A stretch of DNA of 64,000 nucleotides from Nocardioidaceae bacterium (GTDB lineage Bacteria > Actinomycetota > Actinomycetes > Propionibacteriales > Nocardioidaceae): positions 1-64,000 of the forward strand of contig JABFXA010000047.1 of the NCBI GenBank assembly GCA_013361955.1, read 5' to 3'. Every line of letters begins with the position of its first letter. Within the stretch, counting starts at the first letter, position 1. Both the position numbers and the translations under genes were made by a program. Shown piece after piece: positions 18,887 to 28,617 of this stretch. The notes beneath the pieces are model-generated. The model had not been told where the DNA came from. It did no database searches and saw only the letters and a program-made list of their open reading frames with translations.

Positions 18887-20128
18887 TCAACCCGCGGCGA
18901 TGGCGTGGAAGGCGGCGACCAGGGTGTCGATGTCGTCCTCGGACGCCACGAGCGGGGGGGCCAGGCGGACGGTCTGTCCGTGCGCTTCCTTGGCGAGGAT
19001 GCCGTGCTCGAGGAGCTGTTCACAGATGCGCCGCCCGGTGGCGAGCTCGGGGTTGACGTCGACGCCGGCCCAGAGCCCGCGGGCTCGCACCTCGTCGACC
19101 CCGTGGCCCACGAGCCCGCCGAGTCCCGACGCCAGACGCTGGCCGAGGGTCAGCGCGCGTTGCTGGAACTCCCCCGTCTCGAGCATGGCGATCACCTCGC
19201 GGCCGATCGCGGCGGCCAGGGGGTTGCCGCCGAAGGTCGAGCCGTGCGAGCCCGGGGTGAACACCGCCAGTACGTCGCCGTCGGCCGCGATCGCCGACAC
19301 GGGGTACAGGCCGCCTCCGAGCGCCTTGCCGAGGATGTAGACGTCCGGCACGACCTCCTCGTGGTCGCAGGCGAAGGTCCGCCCGGTCCGGGCGAGCCCG
19401 GACTGGATCTCGTCGGCCATCATCAGGACCCCGGCGGAGTTGCACAGCGTGCGTACCTGCTGCAAGTAGCCGTCGGGCGGGATGATCACGCCGCTCTCGC
19501 CCTGGATGGGCTCGAGCAGCACGGCGACGGTGGAGTCGTCGACGGCGGCCTCGAGGGCGGCTAGGTCGCCGTACGGCACCAGCCTGAAGCCGGGGGTGTA
19601 CGGCGCGTAGTGGGCGGTCGCGACGGCATCGGTCGAGAAGGAGACGATGGTCGTCGTCCGTCCGTGGAAGTTGCCCTCCATCGCGACGATCGTTGCCTGG
19701 CCCTCGGGGACACCCTTGACGAGGTACCCCCACTTGCGCGCGAGCTTGAGGGCCGTCTCGACGGCCTCGGCACCCGAGTTCATCGGCAGGATCATCTCCT
19801 TGCCGGTCAGCTGGGCGAGGTCGCGGGCGAACGGGCCGAGCTGGTCGTTGTAGAACGCCCGCGAGGTCAGCGTCAGGCGGCCCAGCTGCTCCTGCACGCG
19901 GGCCACCAGACGGGGGTGCGAGTGGCCGAAGTTCAGGGCGCTGTAACCGGCCAGGCAGTCGAGGTAGCGACGCCCCTCGACGTCGGTCACCCAGGCGCCT
20001 TCGCCGGCCGAGAGCACCACGCGCAGCGGGTGGTAGTTGTGCGCGGAGTACGCCTCGTTCAGCTCGATGTGGACCTCGGTGTCGTTGACGGGGAGGTCGC
20101 CCGCCCCGGCGCCGGAGCTACTCGTCAT
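18887..20128 (-). CDS. rocD: ornithine--oxo-acid transaminase
   Basis: AYSAHNYHPLRVVLSAGEGAWVTDVEGRRYLDCLAGYSALNFGHSHPRL...MADEIQSGLARTGR...GKALGGGLYPVSA. Confidence 0.93.
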   Translation of the reverse strand: MTSSSGAGAGDLPVNDTEVHIELNEAYSAHNYHPLRVVLSAGEGAWVTDVEGRRYLDCLAGYSALNFGHSHPRLVARVQEQLGRLTLTSRAFYNDQLGPFARDLAQLTGKEMILPMNSGAEAVETALKLARKWGYLVKGVPEGQATIVAMEGNFHGRTTTIVSFSTDAVATAHYAPYTPGFRLVPYGDLAALEAAVDDSTVAVLLEPIQGESGVIIPPDGYLQQVRTLCNSAGVLMMADEIQSGLARTGRTFACDHEEVVPDVYILGKALGGGLYPVSAIAADGDVLAVFTPGSHGSTFGGNPLAAAIGREVIAMLETGEFQQRALTLGQRLASGLGGLVGHGVDEVRARGLWAGVDVNPELATGRRICEQLLEHGILAKEAHGQTVRLAPPLVASEDDIDTLVAAFHAIAAG

Positions 20129-20357
20129 GCCCGGCATCGTCTCACCGGAATCGTGCCGACCGCCCGTCGATCGCGGCGGCGTGCCACCTCGACGGCTGCC
20201 TCGTCGACTGATCGTCCATTCCTTCAACTAATCGCGTCGGGTTCTGCTCGCGGCGTGGCAGCGCTGACGTCGCAGCTGCCCGGCTGATCGCAACCGGGCC
20301 GGCGAGGCGGTGGTGGGCTGCCCGCGACCCCGCGTGCCGGTCGTTCCCCCAAACATC

Positions 20358-20373
20358 AGATGTCTAGACGCCT
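20358..20373. promoter_or_regulatory. dre-like palindrome (DasR-type), site 1
   Basis: AGATGTCTAGACGCCT against remembered consensus AGTGGTCTAGACCACT: 12/16, perfect GTCTAGAC core. Confidence 0.4.
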
Positions 20374-20435
20374 TTTGTATTATTTTCTGCCGAATGTGAG
20401 CCGGAAATGGCAGCAGAGACCCCATCAATCTGTCG

Positions 20436-20451
20436 TATGACCTAGACCACA
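20436..20451. promoter_or_regulatory. dre-like palindrome (DasR-type), site 2
   Basis: TATGACCTAGACCACA: 11/16 to AGTGGTCTAGACCACT, intact right half CTAGACCAC. Confidence 0.35.
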
Positions 20452-20576
20452 GGGATGTCTTGTGACTAGGGTCCCCCTCGAAGCAGCACCAGCTCAGCAA
20501 CGAACTGCGTCGGCCGGCTCCAGTGCGGTTGCGCTCGGGATCAACATCGTCATCCGCACGTGATGGAGAGATCGAT

Positions 20577-23273
20577 ATGAGTGTTCGTCTATCCCGCTTA
20601 CTAATCCTGGTCGCGACGGTTGCGCTGGTCGCCGCCCTGCCGCTGAGCCTCACGTCGGCAGCGCGCGCCGGCACGCCTGAGGCGTCGCCGGCGGTCACGA
20701 CGCCGACCACCGTGCCGGCCCTCTCGGACTGGGTGCCGGCGAGCGGCAGCTTCCGGCTGACGTCGCGGAGCCGGGTGCTGGTCGGCTCGGACGCCGTCGT
20801 CGACGAGGCCGACACCTTCGTCGCCGACGTCCGGTCGTTGCTGCACCGCTCGCTGCCCCGCGCCCGGTCGGCTGAGTCCCCGAAGCCGGGCGACATCGTG
20901 CTCAGCCTCGACTCCAAGCGCAGGAACCTCGGCGCGGAGGGTTACGAGCTCCGCGTGGGCGACTCGATCCGGATCACCGCGAAGACCTCCGCGGGCGCGT
21001 TCTACGGGACCCGAACCGTGCTGCAGATGCTGCACGCCGGCGCCACGGTTCCGGCCGGCAAGGTCGTCGACGTCCCGACGTACGCGCAGCGCGGCGTCGG
21101 GGTCTGTGCCTGCTACATCCACGTGACCGTGCCGTGGCTCGAGCGCCTGGTCAAGGACTCGGCGTACCTGAAGCTGAACCAGCTGTGGCTCGAGCTGAAG
21201 GTGAAGAGCAGCGCGCAGCCGGAGGCCAACGAGTGGGGCTACTACACGCCCGAGGAGATCTCCCGCCTGCAGCAGGTCGCCGACCGGTACCACGTCACCC
21301 TGGTCCCCGAGGTGAACTCACCGGGTCACATCGACCCCTGGATCCGGAACCGGCCGGACCTGCAGCTGACCGACGCCGACGGCAACAAGCAGATCTCGCG
21401 GCTCGACATCACCAAGCCCGAGGCGTTCGACTTCCTCACGTCGATCATCGACGAGTACTTCCACGTCTTCCACACGCCGTACTGGCACATGGGCGCCGAC
21501 GAGTACATGCTCGGCTCGGACTACGACAAGTACCCGCAGATGCTCGCCTACGCGCGCGAGAAGTTCGGTCCGGACGCCGTCCCCCAGGACGCCTTCATCG
21601 ACTTCATCAACCGCGTCAACGCCTACGTCAAGGCCAAGGGCAAGACCCTGCGGGTCTGGAACGACGGGATCTCGTCGAAGGCCACGGTGCCGCTGGATCG
21701 CGACATCGTCGTCGAGCACTGGACCCCGAGCGACGTGAAGCCGTCCGAGCTGCTCGCCGAGGGCCGGCCGGTGATGAACGCCTCCAACGCGCTCTACCAC
21801 GTGCGGGGCACGTACACGATCAACACCGAGGGCCTGTACGACAAGGGCTGGACACCGCGCACGTTCGAGGGCGAGACCGTCGCCGACGACACCGGCATCA
21901 CCGGAGCCAAGATCACCATGTGGCCCGACAACGGGTCCGGCAACACCGAGAACGAGGTCCAGGACGAGGTCCGGATGCCGCTGCGCTTCATCGCGCAGGC
22001 GACCTGGGGTGACTCCACGCCGGACCCGACGTACGCCGACTTCGAGGCGCGCGCCGACCAGGTGGGACGCGCTCCCGGCTTCGACGAGGACGAGCCCGCG
22101 CCCGTGCGCCCGGGCCGGTACCAGCTCTCCGTCGGCGACTCGTTCCTGACCGGCGAGAGCAACGCGAACGGCGCGCGCGTCGTCGTGGGCTCGAAGGGGA
22201 CCGACTTCCGGATCTCGCCGACGGCCGACGGCTACGACGTGATCCAGGACCCGGCGACGGGCCGCTGCGTCGAGTCACGGCGTGGAGCCCGCAGCGTCAA
22301 CACGCCGCTGGAGCCGTACGCGCCGATCACGTTGGAGGAGTGCTCGGCGAGCAACCGCCTGCAGCGGTGGCAGATCGCGGCCGCCGGCGACGGGGTGACG
22401 CTCACGAACGCCATCACGCAGATGATCGCGGTCCGGAGCGGGGGCGGCCTCGTCCAGCAGGTCCCGGACGGTCACGAGCCGCAGGTACTCGGCCTGGTCG
22501 GCCAGTTCGAGACGACGGGAGCGGTTGCCCGGCGGACCATCGGCCCTGGCGAGAGCACGCCGCTGACCGTCAGCCTGACCAACGGCAGCGCGGCGCCGGT
22601 CACGGACGTGCAGGTGCAGGTGTCCGGGCCCGGCGGCTGGACCCTTCAGCCGACGGAGCAGACCCGGCCCAGCCTGGCGTCCGGAGAGACCTGGACGCCC
22701 ACCTTCACCGGCACGTGGACGGGCGACCAGCCTCGCGACACGCTCGGCCTCACGGCCACGGTCAGCTACACCGGTACGTCGGGCCGGCAGACCACCGAGG
22801 TCCCCGTCCTCTGGGACGACCCGCCCGCGATCGCCGGCGACCTCGCCGGTGGACGGCAGGCCAGCCAGGTGAGCACGGCGTACGGCGGCACCGCGGACCG
22901 GGCCGTGGACGGCAACACGAGCGGCACGTGGGGCGACGGCTCGACCACGCACACGGAGGAGAACATCGACCAGCCCTGGTGGCAGGTCGACCTCGGTGCG
23001 CAGGAGTGGATCGGCAGCGTCGAGCTCTTCAACCGCACCGACTGCTGCTCGAGCCGCCTGACCGACCCGGTCATCCTGCTCTCCGACACCCCGCTGCCCG
23101 ACGACCTCGACGCGGCCATGGCGACGCCGGGCGTGGTCAGCGTCCGCGTCAGCGGCACCGTCGGCACCTCGGTGCGGGTGCCGGTGTCCGGCCACAAGCG
23201 GTACGTCCGCGTCCAGCTGCCCGGCAGCTCCAGGACGCTCTCCCTCGCCGAGGTGGTCGTCCGTGCGCAGTGA
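20577..23273 (+). CDS. secreted GH20 beta-hexosaminidase/lacto-N-biosidase-like with NEW3 and F5/8-type modules
   Basis: GH20: ITAKTSAGAFYGTRTVLQML, LVPEVNSPGHIDPWI, YWHMGADEYML; NEW3-like ESTPLTVSLTNGSAAPVTDVQVQV; fucolectin-like TAYGGTADRAVDGNTSGTWGDGSTTHTE. Confidence 0.88.
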   Translation: MSVRLSRLLILVATVALVAALPLSLTSAARAGTPEASPAVTTPTTVPALSDWVPASGSFRLTSRSRVLVGSDAVVDEADTFVADVRSLLHRSLPRARSAESPKPGDIVLSLDSKRRNLGAEGYELRVGDSIRITAKTSAGAFYGTRTVLQMLHAGATVPAGKVVDVPTYAQRGVGVCACYIHVTVPWLERLVKDSAYLKLNQLWLELKVKSSAQPEANEWGYYTPEEISRLQQVADRYHVTLVPEVNSPGHIDPWIRNRPDLQLTDADGNKQISRLDITKPEAFDFLTSIIDEYFHVFHTPYWHMGADEYMLGSDYDKYPQMLAYAREKFGPDAVPQDAFIDFINRVNAYVKAKGKTLRVWNDGISSKATVPLDRDIVVEHWTPSDVKPSELLAEGRPVMNASNALYHVRGTYTINTEGLYDKGWTPRTFEGETVADDTGITGAKITMWPDNGSGNTENEVQDEVRMPLRFIAQATWGDSTPDPTYADFEARADQVGRAPGFDEDEPAPVRPGRYQLSVGDSFLTGESNANGARVVVGSKGTDFRISPTADGYDVIQDPATGRCVESRRGARSVNTPLEPYAPITLEECSASNRLQRWQIAAAGDGVTLTNAITQMIAVRSGGGLVQQVPDGHEPQVLGLVGQFETTGAVARRTIGPGESTPLTVSLTNGSAAPVTDVQVQVSGPGGWTLQPTEQTRPSLASGETWTPTFTGTWTGDQPRDTLGLTATVSYTGTSGRQTTEVPVLWDDPPAIAGDLAGGRQASQVSTAYGGTADRAVDGNTSGTWGDGSTTHTEENIDQPWWQVDLGAQEWIGSVELFNRTDCCSSRLTDPVILLSDTPLPDDLDAAMATPGVVSVRVSGTVGTSVRVPVSGHKRYVRVQLPGSSRTLSLAEVVVRAQ

Positions 23274-23292
23274 CATCGGAAGGAGCCGGAAC

Positions 23293-26184
23293 ATGAGGCA
23301 GCAGAACGCGCGCGGACGCGCCCGGCGGTGGATTGCCATCGCCCTGGGAGCCGTGCTGACATCGTCGGTCATGACCGCGACCGCGTCGCCGTCGGACGCC
23401 GACCAGGGCACGACGCTGCTGCTGGTCCGCTTCAACGGGCAGGACAGCGGCACCGGCTACCAGACCGCGGACGACGAGGTGGTCGACGGCAGCATGTCGA
23501 TCACCGGCGGCACCATCCGCAACGGCGTGCTCTCGCTGCCGGGCGACACCAGCCGCGCGGTGTTCCGGCCCGCGGCTGACCTCATCGGAGCGCAGGGTGT
23601 CACCCAGGACGTCGTCGTCGAGGCCCGGCTGCGCCGGACGGCGACCGCGGACAGCCTGGACACAATGCTGGGCTTCTTCGGCAACGGCAGCTACCGCTTC
23701 CGCGACGGCCGCACCGGGGAAGCCACCCTGTGGAGCGACGGGCACGACGAGGCGAAGACGTCGGCGGCCCCGGCGGTCGGCTGGCGGTTCCGGCACATCG
23801 CCCTCGTCTACGACTACCGAGCCGACGGGAGCTCGACGCTCACCGCCTACGCCGACGGCTGCCCCGTCGGCACCGCCGAGGTCGGCGGTGCGCTGACGCC
23901 GGCGGTCGACGCGATCGGCTTCGGCGGCGACGTGCACCCGGCTGCCGGTCGCCGCGGCCTGGCGGCGGACATCGACTCGATCGCCGTCTCGACGTACACC
24001 GGCCGGTTCAGCCCCGACAGCTTCCGGCTGCCGAACCGCTACAGCGCTCCGGCCCGGGACCTGCCCGCCCACGTCGTCCCCGTGTCACCGTGCGACAGCG
24101 CCAGCCAGCTGCAGACCAAGGCGGGCAACGTCGTACCGACGAAGCGGCAGCTCGACTGGCAGCGCCAGGAGCTCACCGCCTTCGTGCACTTCGGCGTGAA
24201 CACCTTCACCGACAGCGAGTGGGGCACGGGGATGGAGGACCCGGCCGTCTTCGACCCCTCCGACCTCGACGCGGACCAGTGGGCGCGGACGCTGAAGAAC
24301 GCCGGGTTCAAGACCCTGATCCTGACGGTCAAGCACCACGACGGGTTCGTGCTCTACCCGAGCCGCTACACCGATCACTCGGTGAGGAGCAGCCCGTGGC
24401 GCACCGGTCGGGGCGACGTCCTGCGGGAGGTCGTCGAGGCCGCGAAGCGGCAGGGCATCGGCGTGGGTGTGTACCTCTCACCCGCCGACCTGCACGAGAT
24501 CCACGCCCCCGGCGGACGCTACGGGAACGGCAGCCCGACCAGGCCGTCCACCATCCCCACCCTGGTCGACGGCGACGACCGGTCCGAGAAGGTCGCCTCC
24601 GGCGCGCTGCCCACCTTCCGGTACGACGTCGACGACTACAACCGCTACTTCCTCAACCAGCTCTACGAGCTGCTCACGCAGTACGGCCCGATCAACGAGT
24701 TCTGGTTCGACGGGGCGAACCCGGAGCCGGGCGTCGACGAGACCTACGACGAGCAGGCCTGGTTCGACCTGATCCGGAAGGTGCAGCCCGACGCCACCAT
24801 CGCGGTCGGCGGTCCCGACGTCCGGTGGGTGGGCAACGAGTCCGGCTCGGCTCGGGAGAGCGAGTGGAGCGTGCTCCCGTTCGGGGGCGAGCCCGGGCCG
24901 ACCGGCGGCGAGATGCTCGCCGACGCGACCAGCAAGGCCGTCTCGAGCGAGGACCTGATGCGTCAGGCGGACTTCCTGCGCTGGTACCCCGCGGAGGTCG
25001 ACGTGTCCATCCGGCCCGGCTGGTTCTACCACGCCAGCCAGGACGCCTCGGTGAAGTCGCTGCCCCGGCTGCTGTCGATCTACCAGCAGTCCGTCGGACG
25101 CAACAGCGTGCTCCTCCTCAACGTCCCGCCCGACCGTCGCGGTCTGATCAACGAGACCGACGCGGCCCGGCTCGCCGAGTTCGGCAACGCCATCCGCGAT
25201 GCCTACGACGACGATCTCGCGGCCGGCGCCACGGTGCGGTCCGACGTCGCCTCGCCGGCCACGCACCCGGCGGGCGCGGTGGCCGACGGCGACCCGACGT
25301 CGTACTGGACGCCGGCCTCGGCGCGGACCGCGACCCTCGAGCTCCAGCTCGCCCGGCCGAGCACGTTCAACACGGTGAGCCTCCAGGAGGCGGTCGAGGT
25401 GGGCCAGCGCATCTCGTCGGTGGCCGTCGACGCCTGGACCGACGGCGAGTGGGTCGAGGTCGCGTCGGGCACCACGGTCGGCTACAAGCGCCTGCTCCCG
25501 ACGTACGAACAGGTCAGCACCGACCGCCTGCGCGTCCGGATCCTCGACTCGCGCGGCGCCCCGACACTCACGACCGTCGGGCTGTACGACGACCCCAACC
25601 GGCCCCAGCCGCAGACGTTCGACTCGTTCGCGGAAGCGATGACCAACGTCGGCATCACCAACGACAACGACACGGCGCGCGGTGACATCGACGGCAGCGG
25701 CTCGAGCTTCTCGGCACAGGCGCTGGCAGCGGTGGGCATCGTCCCCGGCGGCACGACGACCCACGACGGCATCACCTTCACCTGGGCGAACGTGTCACCG
25801 GGTGCCCCCGACCACGTCGTGGCGGGCGGCCAGACCATCAAGATGACGGCGTCAGGCAGCAAGCTCGGCTTCGTCACGACGGGGACCTACGGCGCCAGCC
25901 ACGGCACGGTGATGATCAGGTACGCCGACGGCACGGTGCAGCGCGACGACCTCGCCACGGCGGACTGGCTCGCAAGCGCCGCCCCGTCAGGCAGCGACAT
26001 CCTCGCCACGACGGCCTACCGCAACCGGCCGAACGGCCAGGACACCAACGCGGCGAAGCTGTTCTTCACCGCCATCCCGATCGACCCCGCGAAGACCGTC
26101 GCGTCGGTGACCCTGCCGAACATCAGCGCCGAGGCGCTCGAGGGCACCCCCGCGATGCACGTCTTCGCCATCGCAGCCGACTGA
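23293..26184 (+). CDS. secreted GH29 alpha-L-fucosidase with LamG-like and F5/8-type modules
   Basis: QLDWQRQELTAFVHFGVNTFTDSEWG...TLILTVKHHDGFVLYPSRYTDHSVRSSPWR...NEFWFDGANPEPG. Confidence 0.9.
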   Translation: MRQQNARGRARRWIAIALGAVLTSSVMTATASPSDADQGTTLLLVRFNGQDSGTGYQTADDEVVDGSMSITGGTIRNGVLSLPGDTSRAVFRPAADLIGAQGVTQDVVVEARLRRTATADSLDTMLGFFGNGSYRFRDGRTGEATLWSDGHDEAKTSAAPAVGWRFRHIALVYDYRADGSSTLTAYADGCPVGTAEVGGALTPAVDAIGFGGDVHPAAGRRGLAADIDSIAVSTYTGRFSPDSFRLPNRYSAPARDLPAHVVPVSPCDSASQLQTKAGNVVPTKRQLDWQRQELTAFVHFGVNTFTDSEWGTGMEDPAVFDPSDLDADQWARTLKNAGFKTLILTVKHHDGFVLYPSRYTDHSVRSSPWRTGRGDVLREVVEAAKRQGIGVGVYLSPADLHEIHAPGGRYGNGSPTRPSTIPTLVDGDDRSEKVASGALPTFRYDVDDYNRYFLNQLYELLTQYGPINEFWFDGANPEPGVDETYDEQAWFDLIRKVQPDATIAVGGPDVRWVGNESGSARESEWSVLPFGGEPGPTGGEMLADATSKAVSSEDLMRQADFLRWYPAEVDVSIRPGWFYHASQDASVKSLPRLLSIYQQSVGRNSVLLLNVPPDRRGLINETDAARLAEFGNAIRDAYDDDLAAGATVRSDVASPATHPAGAVADGDPTSYWTPASARTATLELQLARPSTFNTVSLQEAVEVGQRISSVAVDAWTDGEWVEVASGTTVGYKRLLPTYEQVSTDRLRVRILDSRGAPTLTTVGLYDDPNRPQPQTFDSFAEAMTNVGITNDNDTARGDIDGSGSSFSAQALAAVGIVPGGTTTHDGITFTWANVSPGAPDHVVAGGQTIKMTASGSKLGFVTTGTYGASHGTVMIRYADGTVQRDDLATADWLASAAPSGSDILATTAYRNRPNGQDTNAAKLFFTAIPIDPAKTVASVTLPNISAEALEGTPAMHVFAIAAD

Positions 26185-26201
26185 GCTCGGAGGAGAACGA
26201 C

Positions 26202-28583
26202 ATGGACGGCAATCGCACCGACGGCTACGACCGTCGTACCTTCCTCAAGCTGGGCGGGCTGGTGGCTGCCGCACCGGTCATCGCCACGGCGCTCGACACC
26301 GGGTACCTGGCGTCGCCGGTCCTGGCGGCGAGCCAGGGCGGCCCGGTGGTCAGGATGGACGGCGCGGCCGACGGCGACCGGATCCTCATGGAGGGGCTGC
26401 CGGTCGGCAACGGCCGCCTCGCGGCGCTGGTGGGCGGCGGCGCCGTCGAGCACGTCGCCCTCAACGAGGGCACGCTGTGGAGCGGCGGGCTCAACCCCTC
26501 CGGCGACTACGGCTCGATGGGGAGCTACAAGGCGCTCGGCAACCTCTTCGTCGACCTCGGCCACGACCCGGCCGGGATCACGGACTACCGCCGCGAGCTC
26601 GACCTCGAGACGGGCGTCGTCACGGTCAGCTACACGTACAAGCGGCTGCGCTACGTCCGGGAGACCTTCGCGAGCCACCCGGACGGCGTCATCGTCACGA
26701 CGATCACCTGCAGCTCGCCGCGGTCCCTTTCGGGGTCGGTGCGGATCGTCGACGGGCGCGGGCGTACGTCGTCGGCGTACGTCGTCCGACCGGGAGAGCT
26801 CTCGGTCACGGGCGCCGTGGCGGATGGCGTGCGCTACGGCTGGCAGGTTCGCGTCGACGCCGTCCGCGCGCAGCGCGTCTCGGCCGACCAGGCCACCCGG
26901 TCCACGTCGTTCACCCGGGCCAACTCGGTGACCGTCGTCGTGGGGGCACGCACCGACTACGTGCCCGACGCGGGCGTCGCGTTCCGGAATGCCTCCGACC
27001 CTCTTGACACCGCGGCCGGCGAGGTGAGTGCGGCGGTCGGGCGCGGAGCGAAGGAGCTGCGGGCCCGGCACGTCGGCGACCTCGGCGCGCTGCTGAGCCG
27101 GCAGAGCATCGACCTGGGCCAGTCCACCAGCGCCCAGCTCGCGGCGCCGACGTTCCAGCGGGTGTCGGACAACCAGAGCACTCCGGACCCCCAGCTCTAC
27201 GCCCTCTACTACCAGTTCGGCCGCTACCTCGTCGCGTCGACGTCGCGAGCGGGCGGGGTGCCGCTGAACCTCCAGGGTCTCTGGAACGTCTCGGACAACC
27301 CGCCCTGGAGCTCGGACTACCACCACGACATCAACATCGAGATGTGCTACTGGCTGTCCGACCCGGGCAACCTCCCGGGCACCATCGACCCCCTCGTCGA
27401 CTACCTCCACGCCCAGATCCCGGCCTGGCGCACCGCCACCCAGGCACGCATCCACAGACCGGGCTCGGCCGAGCCCGTCCGCGGCTGGACGGTGCGGGTG
27501 TCGAGCAACATCTCCGGGGGACTCGGCTGGGACTGGCTGCCCGGTGGCTGTGCCTGGTTGGCCTGGCACCTGTGGGACCACTACACCTACACGCTGGACG
27601 AGACGTTCCTGCGGGAGCGTGCCTACCCGGTGCTGAAGGAGGTCTGCGAGTACTTCCAGGACCTGCTGGTCGACGACGGCGCCGGGCGCCTCGTCGTCCC
27701 CGACACGTGGACGCCCGAGCAGACGATCGGAACCCCGTGGCGGCACACACCCGTCGGCTTCGAGACCGGCGCGGAGATGCGCCCCTACGAGGACGGCGTC
27801 AGCCTGGACCAGGAGCTCGCGTGGGACGCCTTCGGGAACTTCATCGAGGCCTCCCAGATCCTGGGGCTGGACGCGGACTACCGAGCCACCGTCGCCGACC
27901 TCCGCTCGCGGCTGCACGTACCCGCGGTCGGGAGCTGGGGCCAGCTGCAGGAGTGGTACCCGGACCGGGACGACCCGACCAACACGCATCGGCACGTCTC
28001 GCACCTGTGGGGGCTGTTCCCGGGTCGACAGTTCACGACCGACCTCGCGCCCGAGCTCGTCGAGGCGGCCCGGGTGTCGTTGAAGGCACGTGGCATCGGC
28101 CCCACCGGCTGGTCGGCCGCCTGGAACGCCAACCTCTGGGCGACGCTCGGCGACTCCGAGCGGACCATGCAGGCGCTGCGCAACCTCACCCAGCCGGTCA
28201 CCTCCGACCACGACACGGTCGACATGAACTACCACGGCGGGGTGTACCCCAACATGTTCGACGCCCATCCGCCGTTCCAGATCGACGGCAACATCGGCGG
28301 TGCCCGCGCGTTCATCCAGGCGATCGCGGCGAGCTCGCTCGACCGGATCGACCTGCTGCAGGCCCTTCCGTCGGCCTGGGCGTCCGGTTCGTTCACCGGC
28401 ATCCGTGCGCGCGGGGGCTTCGAGGTCGACGTCGCCTGGGCGAGCGACGCGCTCTCACGGGTGACGATCCGGTCGCTCGCGGGTCGCGAGACCGAGCTGC
28501 GGTACGGCGACCGGCGTACCCGGGTCGCCATCCCGAAGGGAGGATCAGCGACGTACGACGGTGACTTGCGCGTCGTCGGATGA
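26202..28583 (+). CDS. TAT-exported GH95 alpha-L-fucosidase
   Basis: Tat signal DRRTFLKLGGLVAAAPVIATA; MEGLPVGNGRLAALVGGGAVEHVALNEGTLWSGG; DYHHDINIEMCYW. Confidence 0.92.
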   Translation: MDGNRTDGYDRRTFLKLGGLVAAAPVIATALDTGYLASPVLAASQGGPVVRMDGAADGDRILMEGLPVGNGRLAALVGGGAVEHVALNEGTLWSGGLNPSGDYGSMGSYKALGNLFVDLGHDPAGITDYRRELDLETGVVTVSYTYKRLRYVRETFASHPDGVIVTTITCSSPRSLSGSVRIVDGRGRTSSAYVVRPGELSVTGAVADGVRYGWQVRVDAVRAQRVSADQATRSTSFTRANSVTVVVGARTDYVPDAGVAFRNASDPLDTAAGEVSAAVGRGAKELRARHVGDLGALLSRQSIDLGQSTSAQLAAPTFQRVSDNQSTPDPQLYALYYQFGRYLVASTSRAGGVPLNLQGLWNVSDNPPWSSDYHHDINIEMCYWLSDPGNLPGTIDPLVDYLHAQIPAWRTATQARIHRPGSAEPVRGWTVRVSSNISGGLGWDWLPGGCAWLAWHLWDHYTYTLDETFLRERAYPVLKEVCEYFQDLLVDDGAGRLVVPDTWTPEQTIGTPWRHTPVGFETGAEMRPYEDGVSLDQELAWDAFGNFIEASQILGLDADYRATVADLRSRLHVPAVGSWGQLQEWYPDRDDPTNTHRHVSHLWGLFPGRQFTTDLAPELVEAARVSLKARGIGPTGWSAAWNANLWATLGDSERTMQALRNLTQPVTSDHDTVDMNYHGGVYPNMFDAHPPFQIDGNIGGARAFIQAIAASSLDRIDLLQALPSAWASGSFTGIRARGGFEVDVAWASDALSRVTIRSLAGRETELRYGDRRTRVAIPKGGSATYDGDLRVVG

Positions 28584-28617
28584 TGACTCGTACGCTGCCG
28601 ACGACCCAGGAGGCGAT

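Noticed and set aside
22275-23453. Long minus-strand ORF opposite the GH20 gene
   Set aside because: High-GC antisense artefact; Arg/Gly/Asp-rich low-complexity translation, and the plus strand has clear GH20/NEW3/F5-8 domains.
26016-28268. 750-aa minus-strand ORF opposite GH95
   Set aside because: Antisense shadow of a strong GH95 gene; composition typical of spurious high-GC ORFs.
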